Origin: Alistipes senegalensis
GTDB taxonomy: Bacteria > Bacteroidota > Bacteroidia > Bacteroidales > Rikenellaceae
Assembly: GCA_023664045.1 (NCBI GenBank)
Contig: JAMPGH010000001.1
Span: 900,487-964,486 of the forward strand
Length of the DNA stretch: 64,000 nt
Reading direction: 5' to 3'
Shown: one piece after another, positions 33,804 through 42,019 of the stretch
Layout: every line of letters starts with the position of its first letter
Position numbering within the stretch: the first letter of the stretch is position 1
Program-made: the position numbers and the translations under genes
Notes under the pieces: generated by a model
The model's database searches: none
Told to the model about the DNA's origin: nothing
What the model saw: only the letters and a program-made list of their open reading frames with translations

Positions 33804-35312
33804 TCAGTAACCGGGATTCTGTTTGAGGTTGGGATTGGCGCCGAGCCGTTCGCGCGGAATGGGATAGAGCTCGGTATGGGCGGACGAAACGCCGGGCTTG
33901 CACCACCATGTGCCGTTGTACTTGCCGAAGCGGATCAGGTCCTGACGGCGCCACCCTTCGAGCGCCAGCTCATGGCCGCGCTCGGAGAGCAGCGACTCCT
34001 CCGTGAGGGTCTCGACCGTGAAAGGTTCGAGCCCCGCGCGGCGGCGGATCGCCTCAAGGTCGGCATGCCCGACGGCCTCGGCCGCCTTGCCCTGCCGCAG
34101 GCACGCCTCGGCGTACATCAGCACCACGTCGGCGTAGCGGAAGACGACGAAATCGTTCTCCATGCTGGTCTGGTCGCTCTTCAAGAGACCGTCGGTCTGG
34201 TACTCCCACTTGCCCACGGGAGCGCCCATGTTCTGCGCCCGGCCCTCGGCGTAGGCCGATTCGGGGATTTCGGGATCGATCGTGAAGGTGCCGTCCGGAC
34301 CGCTGAACTCGCCGTAGAGCCACGTTTTGGCGCGCCGCGTGTCGTCGGCGTCGTACGAAGCGAAGAAATCGGGCTGCGCGACGAAGCCGTCCCAGCCGGC
34401 GGCGGGGATGTTGTAGAGCTTGCACAGCTGCTGGTTGAGCGTGAGGATGAAGATCACGAAGTCGTTGTGGTCCGACTGGGTGTAGATCGTGCTGTAGGGG
34501 ATGACGAAGATGTTCTCGCGCGAAGCCTCGTTGCGGACGGCGAAGTTGGTCGAGTAGTTGGGTTCGATGCTGTAATGACCGGCATCCATCACCTGAAGAC
34601 AAGCCTTCTCGGCCTCCGCCCACATGGGCTTGCCGATCCACTTTTCGGCGTTGAGGTACATCTTGGCCAGCAACGTGTAGGCCATGCCCTGCGTTACGTG
34701 GCCGTAATTGGCCGTCGACGGCACGGATTCGAGCTTTTCGACGTGATCGAGGATCTCCTTTTCTACGAAGTCGAAGACGTATCGGCGATCCTTCTGCACG
34801 GGATAGTCCGTATCCGAGGCATCGATCGAGAAAGGCACGTTGCCCCAGCCGTCGATCGCCTGCACGTAGAGGTAGTCGCGCAGCAGGCGCACCTCGGCAT
34901 CGATCTTCTCCTTGCCGTCGAACTGCAGCGGCGACTGCCCGATCTCGTAGAGGACGTCGTTGCAGGCCGCGATGCCGTCGAAACAATAGTCCCAACCCAT
35001 GCGGACCAGCTTGTTGGAGGCGGAATAGGTATGGCGCTGCAACTCGGCGTAGCGCGTGTCGACCCAGTCGTTGACGCTGTTTTTGGGAGCGGCCAGCTCG
35101 TCGCCGACCTGAATGTTGAGCGTCCAGAGGCTCTGCTCGGAGCCGTAGGCCTGCAGCATGTTGTAGGCGCGGGCGGCGTAGATGCGCAGCGACTCCTCGG
35201 AAGTGAAGAAATCCCCCTTCTGGATGTCGGAATAGACTTTTTCGTCGAGGTCGGTGCAGGCGACGGCCGGGACGACGAGCGCCAGAAGCGCGAGTTTATG
35301 AATGGCTTTCAT
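33804..35312 (-). CDS. RagB/SusD-family outer-membrane lipoprotein
   Basis: 502 residues with lipoprotein signal (LLALVVPAVACTDLDEKVY). The N-terminal SusD-like segment SDIQKGDFFTSEESLRIYAARAYNML, the TPR-type helices and the C-terminal GHELALEGWRRQDLIRFGKY with final ELYPIPRERLGANPNLKQN are the classic family signatures (each given here in part). It caps the SusC channel and binds the imported ligand at the cell surface. It begins nine bases after susC and leads three glycohydrolase genes, so the ligand is probably what those enzymes make or cut. Confidence 0.96.
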   Translation of the reverse strand: MKAIHKLALLALVVPAVACTDLDEKVYSDIQKGDFFTSEESLRIYAARAYNMLQAYGSEQSLWTLNIQVGDELAAPKNSVNDWVDTRYAELQRHTYSASNKLVRMGWDYCFDGIAACNDVLYEIGQSPLQFDGKEKIDAEVRLLRDYLYVQAIDGWGNVPFSIDASDTDYPVQKDRRYVFDFVEKEILDHVEKLESVPSTANYGHVTQGMAYTLLAKMYLNAEKWIGKPMWAEAEKACLQVMDAGHYSIEPNYSTNFAVRNEASRENIFVIPYSTIYTQSDHNDFVIFILTLNQQLCKLYNIPAAGWDGFVAQPDFFASYDADDTRRAKTWLYGEFSGPDGTFTIDPEIPESAYAEGRAQNMGAPVGKWEYQTDGLLKSDQTSMENDFVVFRYADVVLMYAEACLRQGKAAEAVGHADLEAIRRRAGLEPFTVETLTEESLLSERGHELALEGWRRQDLIRFGKYNGTWWCKPGVSSAHTELYPIPRERLGANPNLKQNPGY

Positions 35313-35321
35313 AGGGAATGC

Positions 35322-38264
35322 TTAGAATTTGAGGTTGACACCGAACGTGAATTCGCGCGTACGCGGATAGTAGCGCGGGCTCTCGATACCGGGCGTGAGA
35401 CCCATGAGCGAGACCTCCGGATCGACGCCCGAATAACCGGTCAGGCAGAAGAGGTTCTGCGCCGCGAAGTAGAGCTTCAGGTGGCGGATCCTGCTGGTGG
35501 GCTTGAACGGAACGGTATAGCCCAGCGAGAGGTTGTCCAGCTTGAGGTACGAGGCATCTTCGAGGTATTTGGACGAATAGGTTACCTGCCCGGTGAACGA
35601 AGGATCGTCGAGCCACGAAGCCATGATGTTGCGCAGACCGATGCCGTTGATGTTCTCGAACTCGGCGCGCATGTTGTTGAAGACCTTGCCGCCGATCGAG
35701 GCGCGGAGCGTGAAGCTCAGGTCCCAGTTGCGGTAGGTGAAAGAGTTGCTCCAGCCCAGCGTCAGGTCGGGGTACGCCGAACCGAGGTACTCCCACTTGC
35801 TTTCGGCCACCGAGCCGGCGATGGAGTTCTGGAGCTTGTCGTTGCCCGTGGCGGGATCCACGCCCTCCCACACGGGACCGTAGAACGAACCGAGGCTCTT
35901 GCCCTCGATCAAGCGCTGGCAGTAGACGCCCACGGGCGTGTTGAGCCAGCCGATCTTGTACTCCTGATTCTTGAACTCCTCGTTGGTGAACTTCACGAGC
36001 TTGTTGGTGTTGTGCGCCAGCGTCAGGCCGGTGGTCCAGCGGAAGTTGCGCGTCATGACGGGAATACCCGACAAGGTGAGCTCGATACCCTGGTTCTGCA
36101 CCTCGCCCACGTTGGTGAAGAAGACGTTATAGGAGTAGGGCGGCACGGGCACGTCGTACTCGTAGAGCAGGTCGGTCGTACGGCGCAGGTAGTAGTCGAC
36201 GGCACCCGACAGACGGCCGTTCCAGAACGAGAAGTCGATGCCGACGTTCCACTCGGCTTTCTTCTCCCAACCCAGATTCGGATTGGCGTTGCTCTTGGGC
36301 GAATAGGTGTTCTGCCACTTGCCGTTGTTGTAGAAATAGCCTTTGGCGCGCATGAGCAGCAGCGAGCGGTAGTTGTCGAAGTCCTGATTGCCCGTAACGC
36401 CGTAGCCGACGCGGATCTTCAGCTCGTCGAGCCATTCGACGTCGCGCAGGAAACTTTCGTTCGAGAGCCGCCAGCCCACCGACACGGCGGGGAACCAGCC
36501 CCACTTGTGATCCGAACCGAAGCGCGACGAACCGTCGCGGCGCAGCGACGCCGACACCAGATAGCGGTCGTCGTAGTTGTACATCACGCGCCCGAAGAAA
36601 GCGATGTACTTGTTGGCCTCCTTGTGCGACTCCATGCCGGCCGTGCCCTGCTGCAGAGCCGAGCCGGCGCCGATGTTGTCCGTGCCGAAGAGGTCGTTGT
36701 CGAAGCCCTCGTTGGACATGCTCGAATACTGGTTCATACCCCACTGGTAGGTATAGCCCAGCAAGGCCTGCACGGTATGCTTGCCGAACGAACGCATGTA
36801 GTTGAGCGTGCTCTCCCACTGGACGTCGTTGCTGTAGGAGTTGTAGATCGAGGCGCGGCCGTCGGTACCGATGAGCGAGGGGTAGTAACGGCTCGAATAG
36901 GTGCGCGACTCGTAGCGCTGCATGTTGTAGGCGAAGAAGTTATCCCACTTCAGCCCCTTCACGGGCAAGATATTGAGCGACGCGCGAACGTTTGCGCCGA
37001 AGTCGTCGGAGGTGTTGTTCTCCGTCCGCTCGTCGATCATCGCCACGGGATTGAAATAATCCATGCCGATCGTGCGGCTGTAACCGCCCGCCTCCTTGTT
37101 CGAGGGATCGTAGACCGGTTCGGTGGGATTGTGGAAGAAAGCCTGCCGGAAGGCGTCGTAATTGGCCGGCTGCGCATCGCGACGCGCATAGAAGCCGTTG
37201 TAGTCGAGGTCGAGCCAACCGTCGAGCACCGACTGGCGGATGTTGGTCTTGAAGAGATATTTGTTCGCCTTGTTGCGGCGCTGCACGCCCTGATTCTGCT
37301 CGACGTTGATGATCGTGCGGTGCGAGAAGCTCTCCGAACCGCCCGAGACGGCGATGCTGTGCTTGTGGCTGACGGGCGTGCGGGTGATCTCGTCGAACCA
37401 GTCGGTGCTGTGGCCGTAGAGCGACCCGACGTTGGAGGGCGCGTAGTTCCGGATCGTATACTCGAACTCGCGGGCCGACATGGGCTCGGCGCGGTTGAGG
37501 ATCGACTGCACGCTCACCTGTCCGTCGTACTCGACCGACGTGGAGCCCTTGCGGGCGCGCTTGGTGGTGATGATGACCACGCCGTTCGTGCCGCGCGTAC
37601 CGTAGATGGCCGCGGCCGAACCGTCCTTGAGCACGTCGATCGTCTCGACCTCCTGAAAGTTGATGTTGCGGATGTCGGCGCCCACGACGCCGTCGATGAT
37701 GACCAGCGGACCCTGACCGGCCGCCAGCGTATTGGTACCGCGGAGCATGATCTCGAACGAAGCGCTCGGATCGCCGCCGTTGGGATTCGTAACGCTCAGA
37801 CCGGCGACCTTGCCCTGCAGCAGCCCGGCGGCCGAAGTGAACGAACCGATGTTCATGTCCTCGCTGCCGAGGCTTGCGACCGATCCCGTGAGTTCCTTTT
37901 TGGTAGCCGTACCGTAGCCGATGACCACCACGGCGTCCATCGAACGGCTCTCCTCGGTCATGCGCACGTCGATCGCAGAGCGTACGCCGACCGGTTCCTC
38001 TATCGGATTATAACCTAAATAACTGAATACCAGAACTGCATCCTCCGCCTGAGGGGGGGGGAGTTGCAGGCTGTAGGTTCCGTTCGCGTCGGTCGTTACG
38101 CCCCGGACGGTATTTTTGACCGTTACCGAGACTCCGACGAGCGGCTCTCCGCTCCGGGCGTCGAGCACCGTGCCCGCAACCGTCCGGTTCTGCGCCGACA
38201 ACGGCATCGCCGTCGCCGACAAGATAGCCGCGGCGGCAAGAACTCCGTGTAAAAAACGCTTCAT
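35322..38264 (-). CDS. SusC/RagA-family TonB-dependent outer-membrane transporter
   Basis: 980 residues with signal peptide (LHGVLAAAAILSATAMPLSAQ), an N-terminal CarboxypepD-regulatory-like domain (RTVAGTVLDARSGEPLVGVS), TonB box region (AVVVIGYGTATKKELTGSV), plug domain (GPLVIIDGVVGADIRNIN) and a 22-strand barrel ending in aromatic F (EFTFGVNLKF). It imports the locus ligand using TonB/ExbBD energy. The first domain contains a nine-C tract coding for three prolines (38053-38061), a possible slippage site. ATG 38264 starts the signal peptide; frames further upstream run through an intergenic hairpin and are rejected. Confidence 0.96.
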   Translation of the reverse strand: MKRFLHGVLAAAAILSATAMPLSAQNRTVAGTVLDARSGEPLVGVSVTVKNTVRGVTTDANGTYSLQLPPPQAEDAVLVFSYLGYNPIEEPVGVRSAIDVRMTEESRSMDAVVVIGYGTATKKELTGSVASLGSEDMNIGSFTSAAGLLQGKVAGLSVTNPNGGDPSASFEIMLRGTNTLAAGQGPLVIIDGVVGADIRNINFQEVETIDVLKDGSAAAIYGTRGTNGVVIITTKRARKGSTSVEYDGQVSVQSILNRAEPMSAREFEYTIRNYAPSNVGSLYGHSTDWFDEITRTPVSHKHSIAVSGGSESFSHRTIINVEQNQGVQRRNKANKYLFKTNIRQSVLDGWLDLDYNGFYARRDAQPANYDAFRQAFFHNPTEPVYDPSNKEAGGYSRTIGMDYFNPVAMIDERTENNTSDDFGANVRASLNILPVKGLKWDNFFAYNMQRYESRTYSSRYYPSLIGTDGRASIYNSYSNDVQWESTLNYMRSFGKHTVQALLGYTYQWGMNQYSSMSNEGFDNDLFGTDNIGAGSALQQGTAGMESHKEANKYIAFFGRVMYNYDDRYLVSASLRRDGSSRFGSDHKWGWFPAVSVGWRLSNESFLRDVEWLDELKIRVGYGVTGNQDFDNYRSLLLMRAKGYFYNNGKWQNTYSPKSNANPNLGWEKKAEWNVGIDFSFWNGRLSGAVDYYLRRTTDLLYEYDVPVPPYSYNVFFTNVGEVQNQGIELTLSGIPVMTRNFRWTTGLTLAHNTNKLVKFTNEEFKNQEYKIGWLNTPVGVYCQRLIEGKSLGSFYGPVWEGVDPATGNDKLQNSIAGSVAESKWEYLGSAYPDLTLGWSNSFTYRNWDLSFTLRASIGGKVFNNMRAEFENINGIGLRNIMASWLDDPSFTGQVTYSSKYLEDASYLKLDNLSLGYTVPFKPTSRIRHLKLYFAAQNLFCLTGYSGVDPEVSLMGLTPGIESPRYYPRTREFTFGVNLKF
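38053..38061. repeat. C9 homopolymer inside the susC coding sequence
   Basis: Nine C on the coding strand encode ...LPPP near residue 69. Gain or loss of one base would frameshift the transporter and truncate it within the first domain. Confidence 0.75.
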
Positions 38265-38314
38265 AAAGGTAAGTAGTAAGTAGTTTGTTGTTGTTTGGTT
38301 TGGCTGTTCAAAGT

Positions 38315-38352
38315 CCGGATGCGGTCTGCGGCGTGCCGCCGACCGCATCCGG
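38315..38352 (-). promoter_or_regulatory. Long stem-loop between ribokinase and susC
   Basis: A 12-base perfect stem CCGGATGCGGTC/GACCGCATCCGG with further pairing inside the loop (GCGGC/GCCGC). No T run follows on the minus strand, so it is not a simple terminator. It may stabilise the downstream susC-susD message or attenuate transcription; this is inference. Confidence 0.6.
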
Positions 38353-38358
38353 CGCAGT

Positions 38359-39267
38359 TCACTTTCCGGATTCCAGTTCGGAGCGGAAGGGAATCGAGGC
38401 CTGCGCACCCAGACGCGTAACGGCGATGGCCGAAGCCCGCGAAGCGAAACGCACGGCATCGGAGAGCGAAGCGCCCTCCGAAAGAGCCACGCACATCGCA
38501 CCGTTGAAGGTATCGCCCGCGGCGGTCGTATCCGTGGCCGTAACCTTCTGTGCGAGGATGCGTTCGAACGTCGTACCGTCGTAGACCAGCGCCCCCTGCG
38601 ACCCGAGCGTGATGACCGCGTTGGCCACTCCCTTGTCGATGAGCGCCTGCGCAGCCCGCTCGGCGCTCTCCCAGTCGGTGATCTCGATGCCGGTGAGCAT
38701 CTGGCTCTCGGTCCGGTTGGGCGTTATCATATAGAGCCCCGCCAGCAACTCGGCCGGCAACTCGGCCGCGGGTGCCGGATTGAGGATCACCCGCACGCCG
38801 GCGCGCCGCGCGATTGCGGCGGCATGCGCCACCACGTCGACGGGCGTTTCGAGCTGCATGAGCAGATACTCCGCCGACTCGATGTCCCGATGCAGCGCAT
38901 CGACATCGGCCTTCGAGAGATTGTTGTTGGCGCCCGGCACCACCACGATGCTGTTTTCGCCCTGCCCGTCCACCGTGATGAGGGCGATGCCCGAGGGCGC
39001 TTCGTCGTCGCGCAGCACGGTGCGGGTGTCGATCCCCTCCTTTTCGTAACCCGCCACGGCTCCGTCGCCGAACATGTCGCGGCCCACTTTGGCGATGAAG
39101 GTTACCCCGTCGCCCAGCCGGGCGACCGCCACGGCCTGATTGGCGCCCTTGCCGCCGGCCGTCATCATGAATTTGTCGCCGAGCAGCGTTTCGCCCGGCT
39201 GCGGCATTCGGCCCGTCTTGACCACCAGATCGGTGTTGGAGCTGCCTAAAACGACTATTTTATTCAT
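38359..39267 (-). CDS. rbsK: Ribokinase
   Basis: 302 residues of the PfkB family. Motifs: N-terminal VVLGSSNTDLVV, substrate loop MTAGGKGANQAVAVARLG, ATP-binding TLGSQGALVYDG, and catalytic TAAGDTFNGAM with the base Asp. It phosphorylates ribose to ribose-5-phosphate in the cytoplasm. It is the first gene of the minus-strand operon that continues through susC, susD, three glycohydrolases, esterase and permease. Upstream in-frame ATGs at 39336 and 39306 lie inside or beside the operator/promoter and are rejected in favour of MNKIVVLG. Confidence 0.95.
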   Translation of the reverse strand: MNKIVVLGSSNTDLVVKTGRMPQPGETLLGDKFMMTAGGKGANQAVAVARLGDGVTFIAKVGRDMFGDGAVAGYEKEGIDTRTVLRDDEAPSGIALITVDGQGENSIVVVPGANNNLSKADVDALHRDIESAEYLLMQLETPVDVVAHAAAIARRAGVRVILNPAPAAELPAELLAGLYMITPNRTESQMLTGIEITDWESAERAAQALIDKGVANAVITLGSQGALVYDGTTFERILAQKVTATDTTAAGDTFNGAMCVALSEGASLSDAVRFASRASAIAVTRLGAQASIPFRSELESGK

Positions 39268-39317
39268 TTGCGTCAGTGTTTGGATTGTCGGATCTGCCGT
39301 GTGCATCGTCCTTGTTA

Positions 39318-39335
39318 TGCACAAACGTTTGTGCA
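39318..39335. promoter_or_regulatory. LacI-type operator
   Basis: TGCACAAACGTTTGTGCA is an 18-base perfect palindrome with a central CG, the hallmark of LacI-family operators. It starts within the -7 box of the rbsK promoter and covers the expected transcription start, so binding would block the operon. The regulator gene starts about 107 bases away. Confidence 0.85.
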
Positions 39336-39363
39336 AATATATTCATAAATTTCAGAAGTGCAA
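39334..39363 (-). promoter_or_regulatory. Promoter of the ribokinase-susCD-glycohydrolase operon
   Basis: Minus strand TTG (39363-39361), 19 bases, TATATTTG (39341-39334). Overlaps the palindromic operator by two bases. Confidence 0.78.
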
Positions 39364-39441
39364 CGAAAAGTCGAGGTTTTTGTCGAAAAAATTTCTAATT
39401 TTGTAGAGAATTACTAAAAAAGAGGGAAATAGAGAGAAAAC

Positions 39442-40449
39442 ATGAAGAGGGAAACGATCATCAGTCTGTCGCAGCGCACAGGCTTCTCGGTATCGACCGT
39501 GTCGCGCGTGCTGAGCGGTCAGGCGGCCGACTATCGCATAAGCTCCAAAACCATAGAACTTATCGAGACGGAAGCCAAGCGGTGCGGCTACACGCCGAGT
39601 CTGCTGGCGAAAGGTTTGCGCACCAACCGCACGCACACCATCGGACTGGTGATCCCCTGCATCGAGAACCCCTATTTCGCCATGATCGCCTCGGTCGTTA
39701 CGGCCGAAGCCAAGCGCTGGGGATACACCATCATCATCGTCGACTCGGTGGAAAACGAAGCCGACGAACAGGAGGGCATCCGCTCGCTGCTCTCGCACAA
39801 GGTCGACGGCATCATCGTCGTGCCCTGCGGCAACGACCCCTCGCTGCTCGAAAGCGTGAATGCCGCGACGCCCGTGGTGCTGATCGACCGCCACTACGAC
39901 AACTCGGAGCTCTCGTACGTCTGCAGCGACAACTATCAGGGCAGCGTCGAGGCGGTCCGCTATCTGGTCGCCTGCGGGCACCGCGACATCCTCTGCATCC
40001 GCGGCAACCTGCAGTCGTCGCCCGTCAAGGAGCGTGTGAAAGGGTATCTGGACGTGCTGCACGCCTCCGGACTCGACGAGCGCGCGATGGTTCGGGGCAC
40101 CAGCTTCTCGGCCGACAACGGCTACCTCGAAACCAAGCTCGCCCTCAACTCCGGGAAACGCCCCACGGCCATCTTCGCCATGAGCAACACGATTCTGCTG
40201 GGCGCGATCAAGGCCGTCCGCGAATCGGGGCTCCGCATCCCCGACGACATCTCCCTCGTCTCATTCGACAACTCCTCGTACCTCGACCTGCTCGACCCCG
40301 CCGTTACGCACGTCAGCCAGCCCATCAACAACATGGGCACGCTCGCCATCAAGATCCTCATGAGCAAGATCAACGGGCAGTCCGATACCGGCACGACGAT
40401 CAAACTCCCCACGCAGTTCATCGTCAGCGCCTCCGTGAAGCGGGTATAA
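39442..40449 (+). CDS. LacI-family transcriptional regulator
   Basis: 335 residues: N-terminal LacI helix-turn-helix (IISLSQRTGFSVSTVSRVLS) and hinge (TPSLLAKGLRTNRTHTIGLV), then a periplasmic-binding-protein-like sensor domain (CIENPYFAMIASVVTAEAKR ... DISLVSFDNSSYLDLLDPAV). Divergent from the rbsK operon and with an 18-base operator between, it very probably represses that operon and responds to ribose or a phosphorylated product. A -7 box TAATTTTG at 39396-39403 gives it its own promoter, 61 bases past the operator, so it may not be strongly autoregulated. Confidence 0.94.
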   Translation: MKRETIISLSQRTGFSVSTVSRVLSGQAADYRISSKTIELIETEAKRCGYTPSLLAKGLRTNRTHTIGLVIPCIENPYFAMIASVVTAEAKRWGYTIIIVDSVENEADEQEGIRSLLSHKVDGIIVVPCGNDPSLLESVNAATPVVLIDRHYDNSELSYVCSDNYQGSVEAVRYLVACGHRDILCIRGNLQSSPVKERVKGYLDVLHASGLDERAMVRGTSFSADNGYLETKLALNSGKRPTAIFAMSNTILLGAIKAVRESGLRIPDDISLVSFDNSSYLDLLDPAVTHVSQPINNMGTLAIKILMSKINGQSDTGTTIKLPTQFIVSASVKRV

Positions 40450-40566
40450 AAAAGATTTACGGCGACCGGCATCGGAAACGATTTACATACGATTCAATAT
40501 GCTTTCAGGCACCGAAAGCCCTATCTTACAAAGATCGCCGAAAACAATCTGCACAGAGACAAAACG

Positions 40567-41460
40567 ATGACCGAGATCCTGAAAAAATATTGGTGGGCGT
40601 TTTTTGCCATCATCGCAGCGCCTGTCGCACTCAATTTCATTCTGCGAATACCGGCATTCATTCAATTCGTAGGCAACGATACCGACTGGCTTACATTCTG
40701 GGGCAATTATCTCGGAGGCTGCGTCGGCGCTCTGATCGCATTATTCGTTTTGCATAAAACCTTGCAACAAAACCATGAAGAAAATATAGAAAACCGACGA
40801 GCGAGCCGAGAAGAGAATGAAAGGAATCGCATTGCGAACGAAAGGGCGAACGAAGCCAACCGGCAGCTTCAGATCAAGGTCTTGAAATACCAGCAAGAGA
40901 GTTTCTGGCTGAATAATTTCCGAGTCGCCTGTGCGGAGTATATCCAATTATACAATTACAACGACGTTGTCAACGTCGTCAATACCATGGCGAACAATCC
41001 CCGGCAGGCCTTCGATCTGTTGAAGGAATTATATAACAGAGCCATCAAATTGGATGCACAGTTTGCGTATTCGAGAAAACCGGGAGAAAACATGGTTCGG
41101 TTAATGAATTGCATCGGACCCATGTATACGCTATATATCGAGGTGTTGAACGACATCCAACGGTTCATCACTTATCGAATAGCTCAACCCGCTCCCTCTC
41201 TGTCTACTTTCACATCATACATCGACGAATCGGGATCCAACGTATCGGACGAGATGAAAACGATCCTAACAGACCATCGATTCCGGCAGAATAACGAGAA
41301 CATTTTCGTGATATTGAACGACATGGCCATTACCCGGGTGAATCGTATCGATGGTTGCGAGGCTAAAATCCGGGATGAAATATACGGATACATCCAATCC
41401 GAACAAATCCGGATCGATCGAATCTTAGAGGAATCGGATATGAAAGCAGCGGGTAAATAA
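40567..41460 (+). CDS. AT-richer membrane protein of unknown function
   Basis: 297 residues. Two N-terminal membrane helices (YWWAFFAIIAAPVALNFIL; FWGNYLGGCVGALIALFVL) are followed by a charged coiled coil (about 70-110, NHEENIENRRASREENERNR) and a cytoplasmic helical region with no motif I know. The WLTFWGNYLGGxxGA segment plus coiled coil recalls putative phage abortive-infection membrane proteins, but this is only a resemblance. The composition is AT-richer than the flanking genes, it has no operon partner, and the 117 bases before it carry no clear promoter, all consistent with an acquired accessory gene. Confidence 0.7.
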   Translation: MTEILKKYWWAFFAIIAAPVALNFILRIPAFIQFVGNDTDWLTFWGNYLGGCVGALIALFVLHKTLQQNHEENIENRRASREENERNRIANERANEANRQLQIKVLKYQQESFWLNNFRVACAEYIQLYNYNDVVNVVNTMANNPRQAFDLLKELYNRAIKLDAQFAYSRKPGENMVRLMNCIGPMYTLYIEVLNDIQRFITYRIAQPAPSLSTFTSYIDESGSNVSDEMKTILTDHRFRQNNENIFVILNDMAITRVNRIDGCEAKIRDEIYGYIQSEQIRIDRILEESDMKAAGK

Positions 41461-41589
41461 TACTCGCCGCCTTTCAATACATCCGGTCTTGCATCCGCAA
41501 CGGAAATCCGTTCCGGGACAACACGGCAACTCGCAGCGCAAGTACAGATATCGATCGAACTGCAAAATCATTCTGCCGCACAAAAAATA

Positions 41590-41621
41590 AAACAGCTTTG
41601 TAGATATCTACAAAGCTGTTT
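41590..41621 (-). terminator. Terminator of tRNA-Cys (32-base perfect palindrome)
   Basis: AAACAGCTTTGTAGAT/ATCTACAAAGCTGTTT is perfectly self-complementary and followed on the minus strand by TATTTTTTG. It lies five bases past the tRNA 3' end. Confidence 0.88.
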
Positions 41622-41626
41622 CGGTG

Positions 41627-41697
41627 AGGTCTGAAGCGGATTCGAACCGCTGTACAAGGTTTTGCAGACCTTTGCCTAGCCACTCGGCCATCAGACC
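41627..41697 (-). tRNA. tRNA-Cys (GCA)
   Basis: A 71-base cloverleaf on the minus strand. Acceptor GGTCTGA/TCAGACC with discriminator T, D-arm GCCGAGTGGCTAGGC, anticodon stem-loop GGTCTGCAAAACC with anticodon GCA, and T-arm GCGGTTCGAATCCGC. CCA is not encoded. U73 and anticodon GCA agree with cysteine identity. A promoter lies about 180 bases upstream and a terminator just downstream. Confidence 0.95.
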
Positions 41698-41875
41698 AAA
41701 AATACCGATACCGGAACGAGAGATTCCCGACAACGCCTCCCTATCCGGAAAAAATCCTGATACGACGGACATCGAATCCGAGCGACTTCCCCGAAAGGAC
41801 CCCGGCCGTTATCTCCCTACCCCTTCGCTGCCGCTTGCCTCTCCCATTCGGAACGGCCCCGGCGCATCGGGACTG

Positions 41876-41907
41876 CAAATATAAAAACAATATCTGTAAA
41901 ATACAAA
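41876..41907 (-). promoter_or_regulatory. Promoter likely serving tRNA-Cys
   Basis: Minus strand TTTG (41907-41904), 20 bases, TATATTTG (41883-41876). The 170 bases between here and the tRNA hold no gene I can support. Confidence 0.6.
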
Positions 41908-41966
41908 ACGAGCTCCGAACTTTCGCCTTTTTTACGAAATATTTCCGGCCGGCCTACGCAAAGCGA

Positions 41967-41995
41967 TTGCATTTCCGCAGAAAATCATACCTTTG
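41967..41995 (+). promoter_or_regulatory. Promoter of dprA
   Basis: TTG (41967-41969), 18 bases, TACCTTTG (41988-41995), 24 bases before the ATG at 42020. Confidence 0.65.
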
Positions 41996-42019
41996 TATTA
42001 TTAAGCGAAAACCTCTGTC

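Noticed and set aside
33645..38018. A 1457-codon open frame on the plus strand opposite susC and susD
   Set aside because: It is antisense to clear SusC, SusD and glycohydrolase genes; the protein is biased (Val, Arg, His, Glu, Ala) as expected from the complement of GC-rich genes and has no domain.
38315..38352. Terminator between ribokinase and susC
   Set aside because: The stem is strong but no T run follows on the transcribed strand, and no separate promoter for susC was seen, so it was listed as a regulatory stem-loop instead.
40450..40566. An extra gene or promoter between the LacI gene and the AT-rich membrane gene
   Set aside because: No frame longer than a few codons with a start and no clear promoter boxes are present in these 117 bases.
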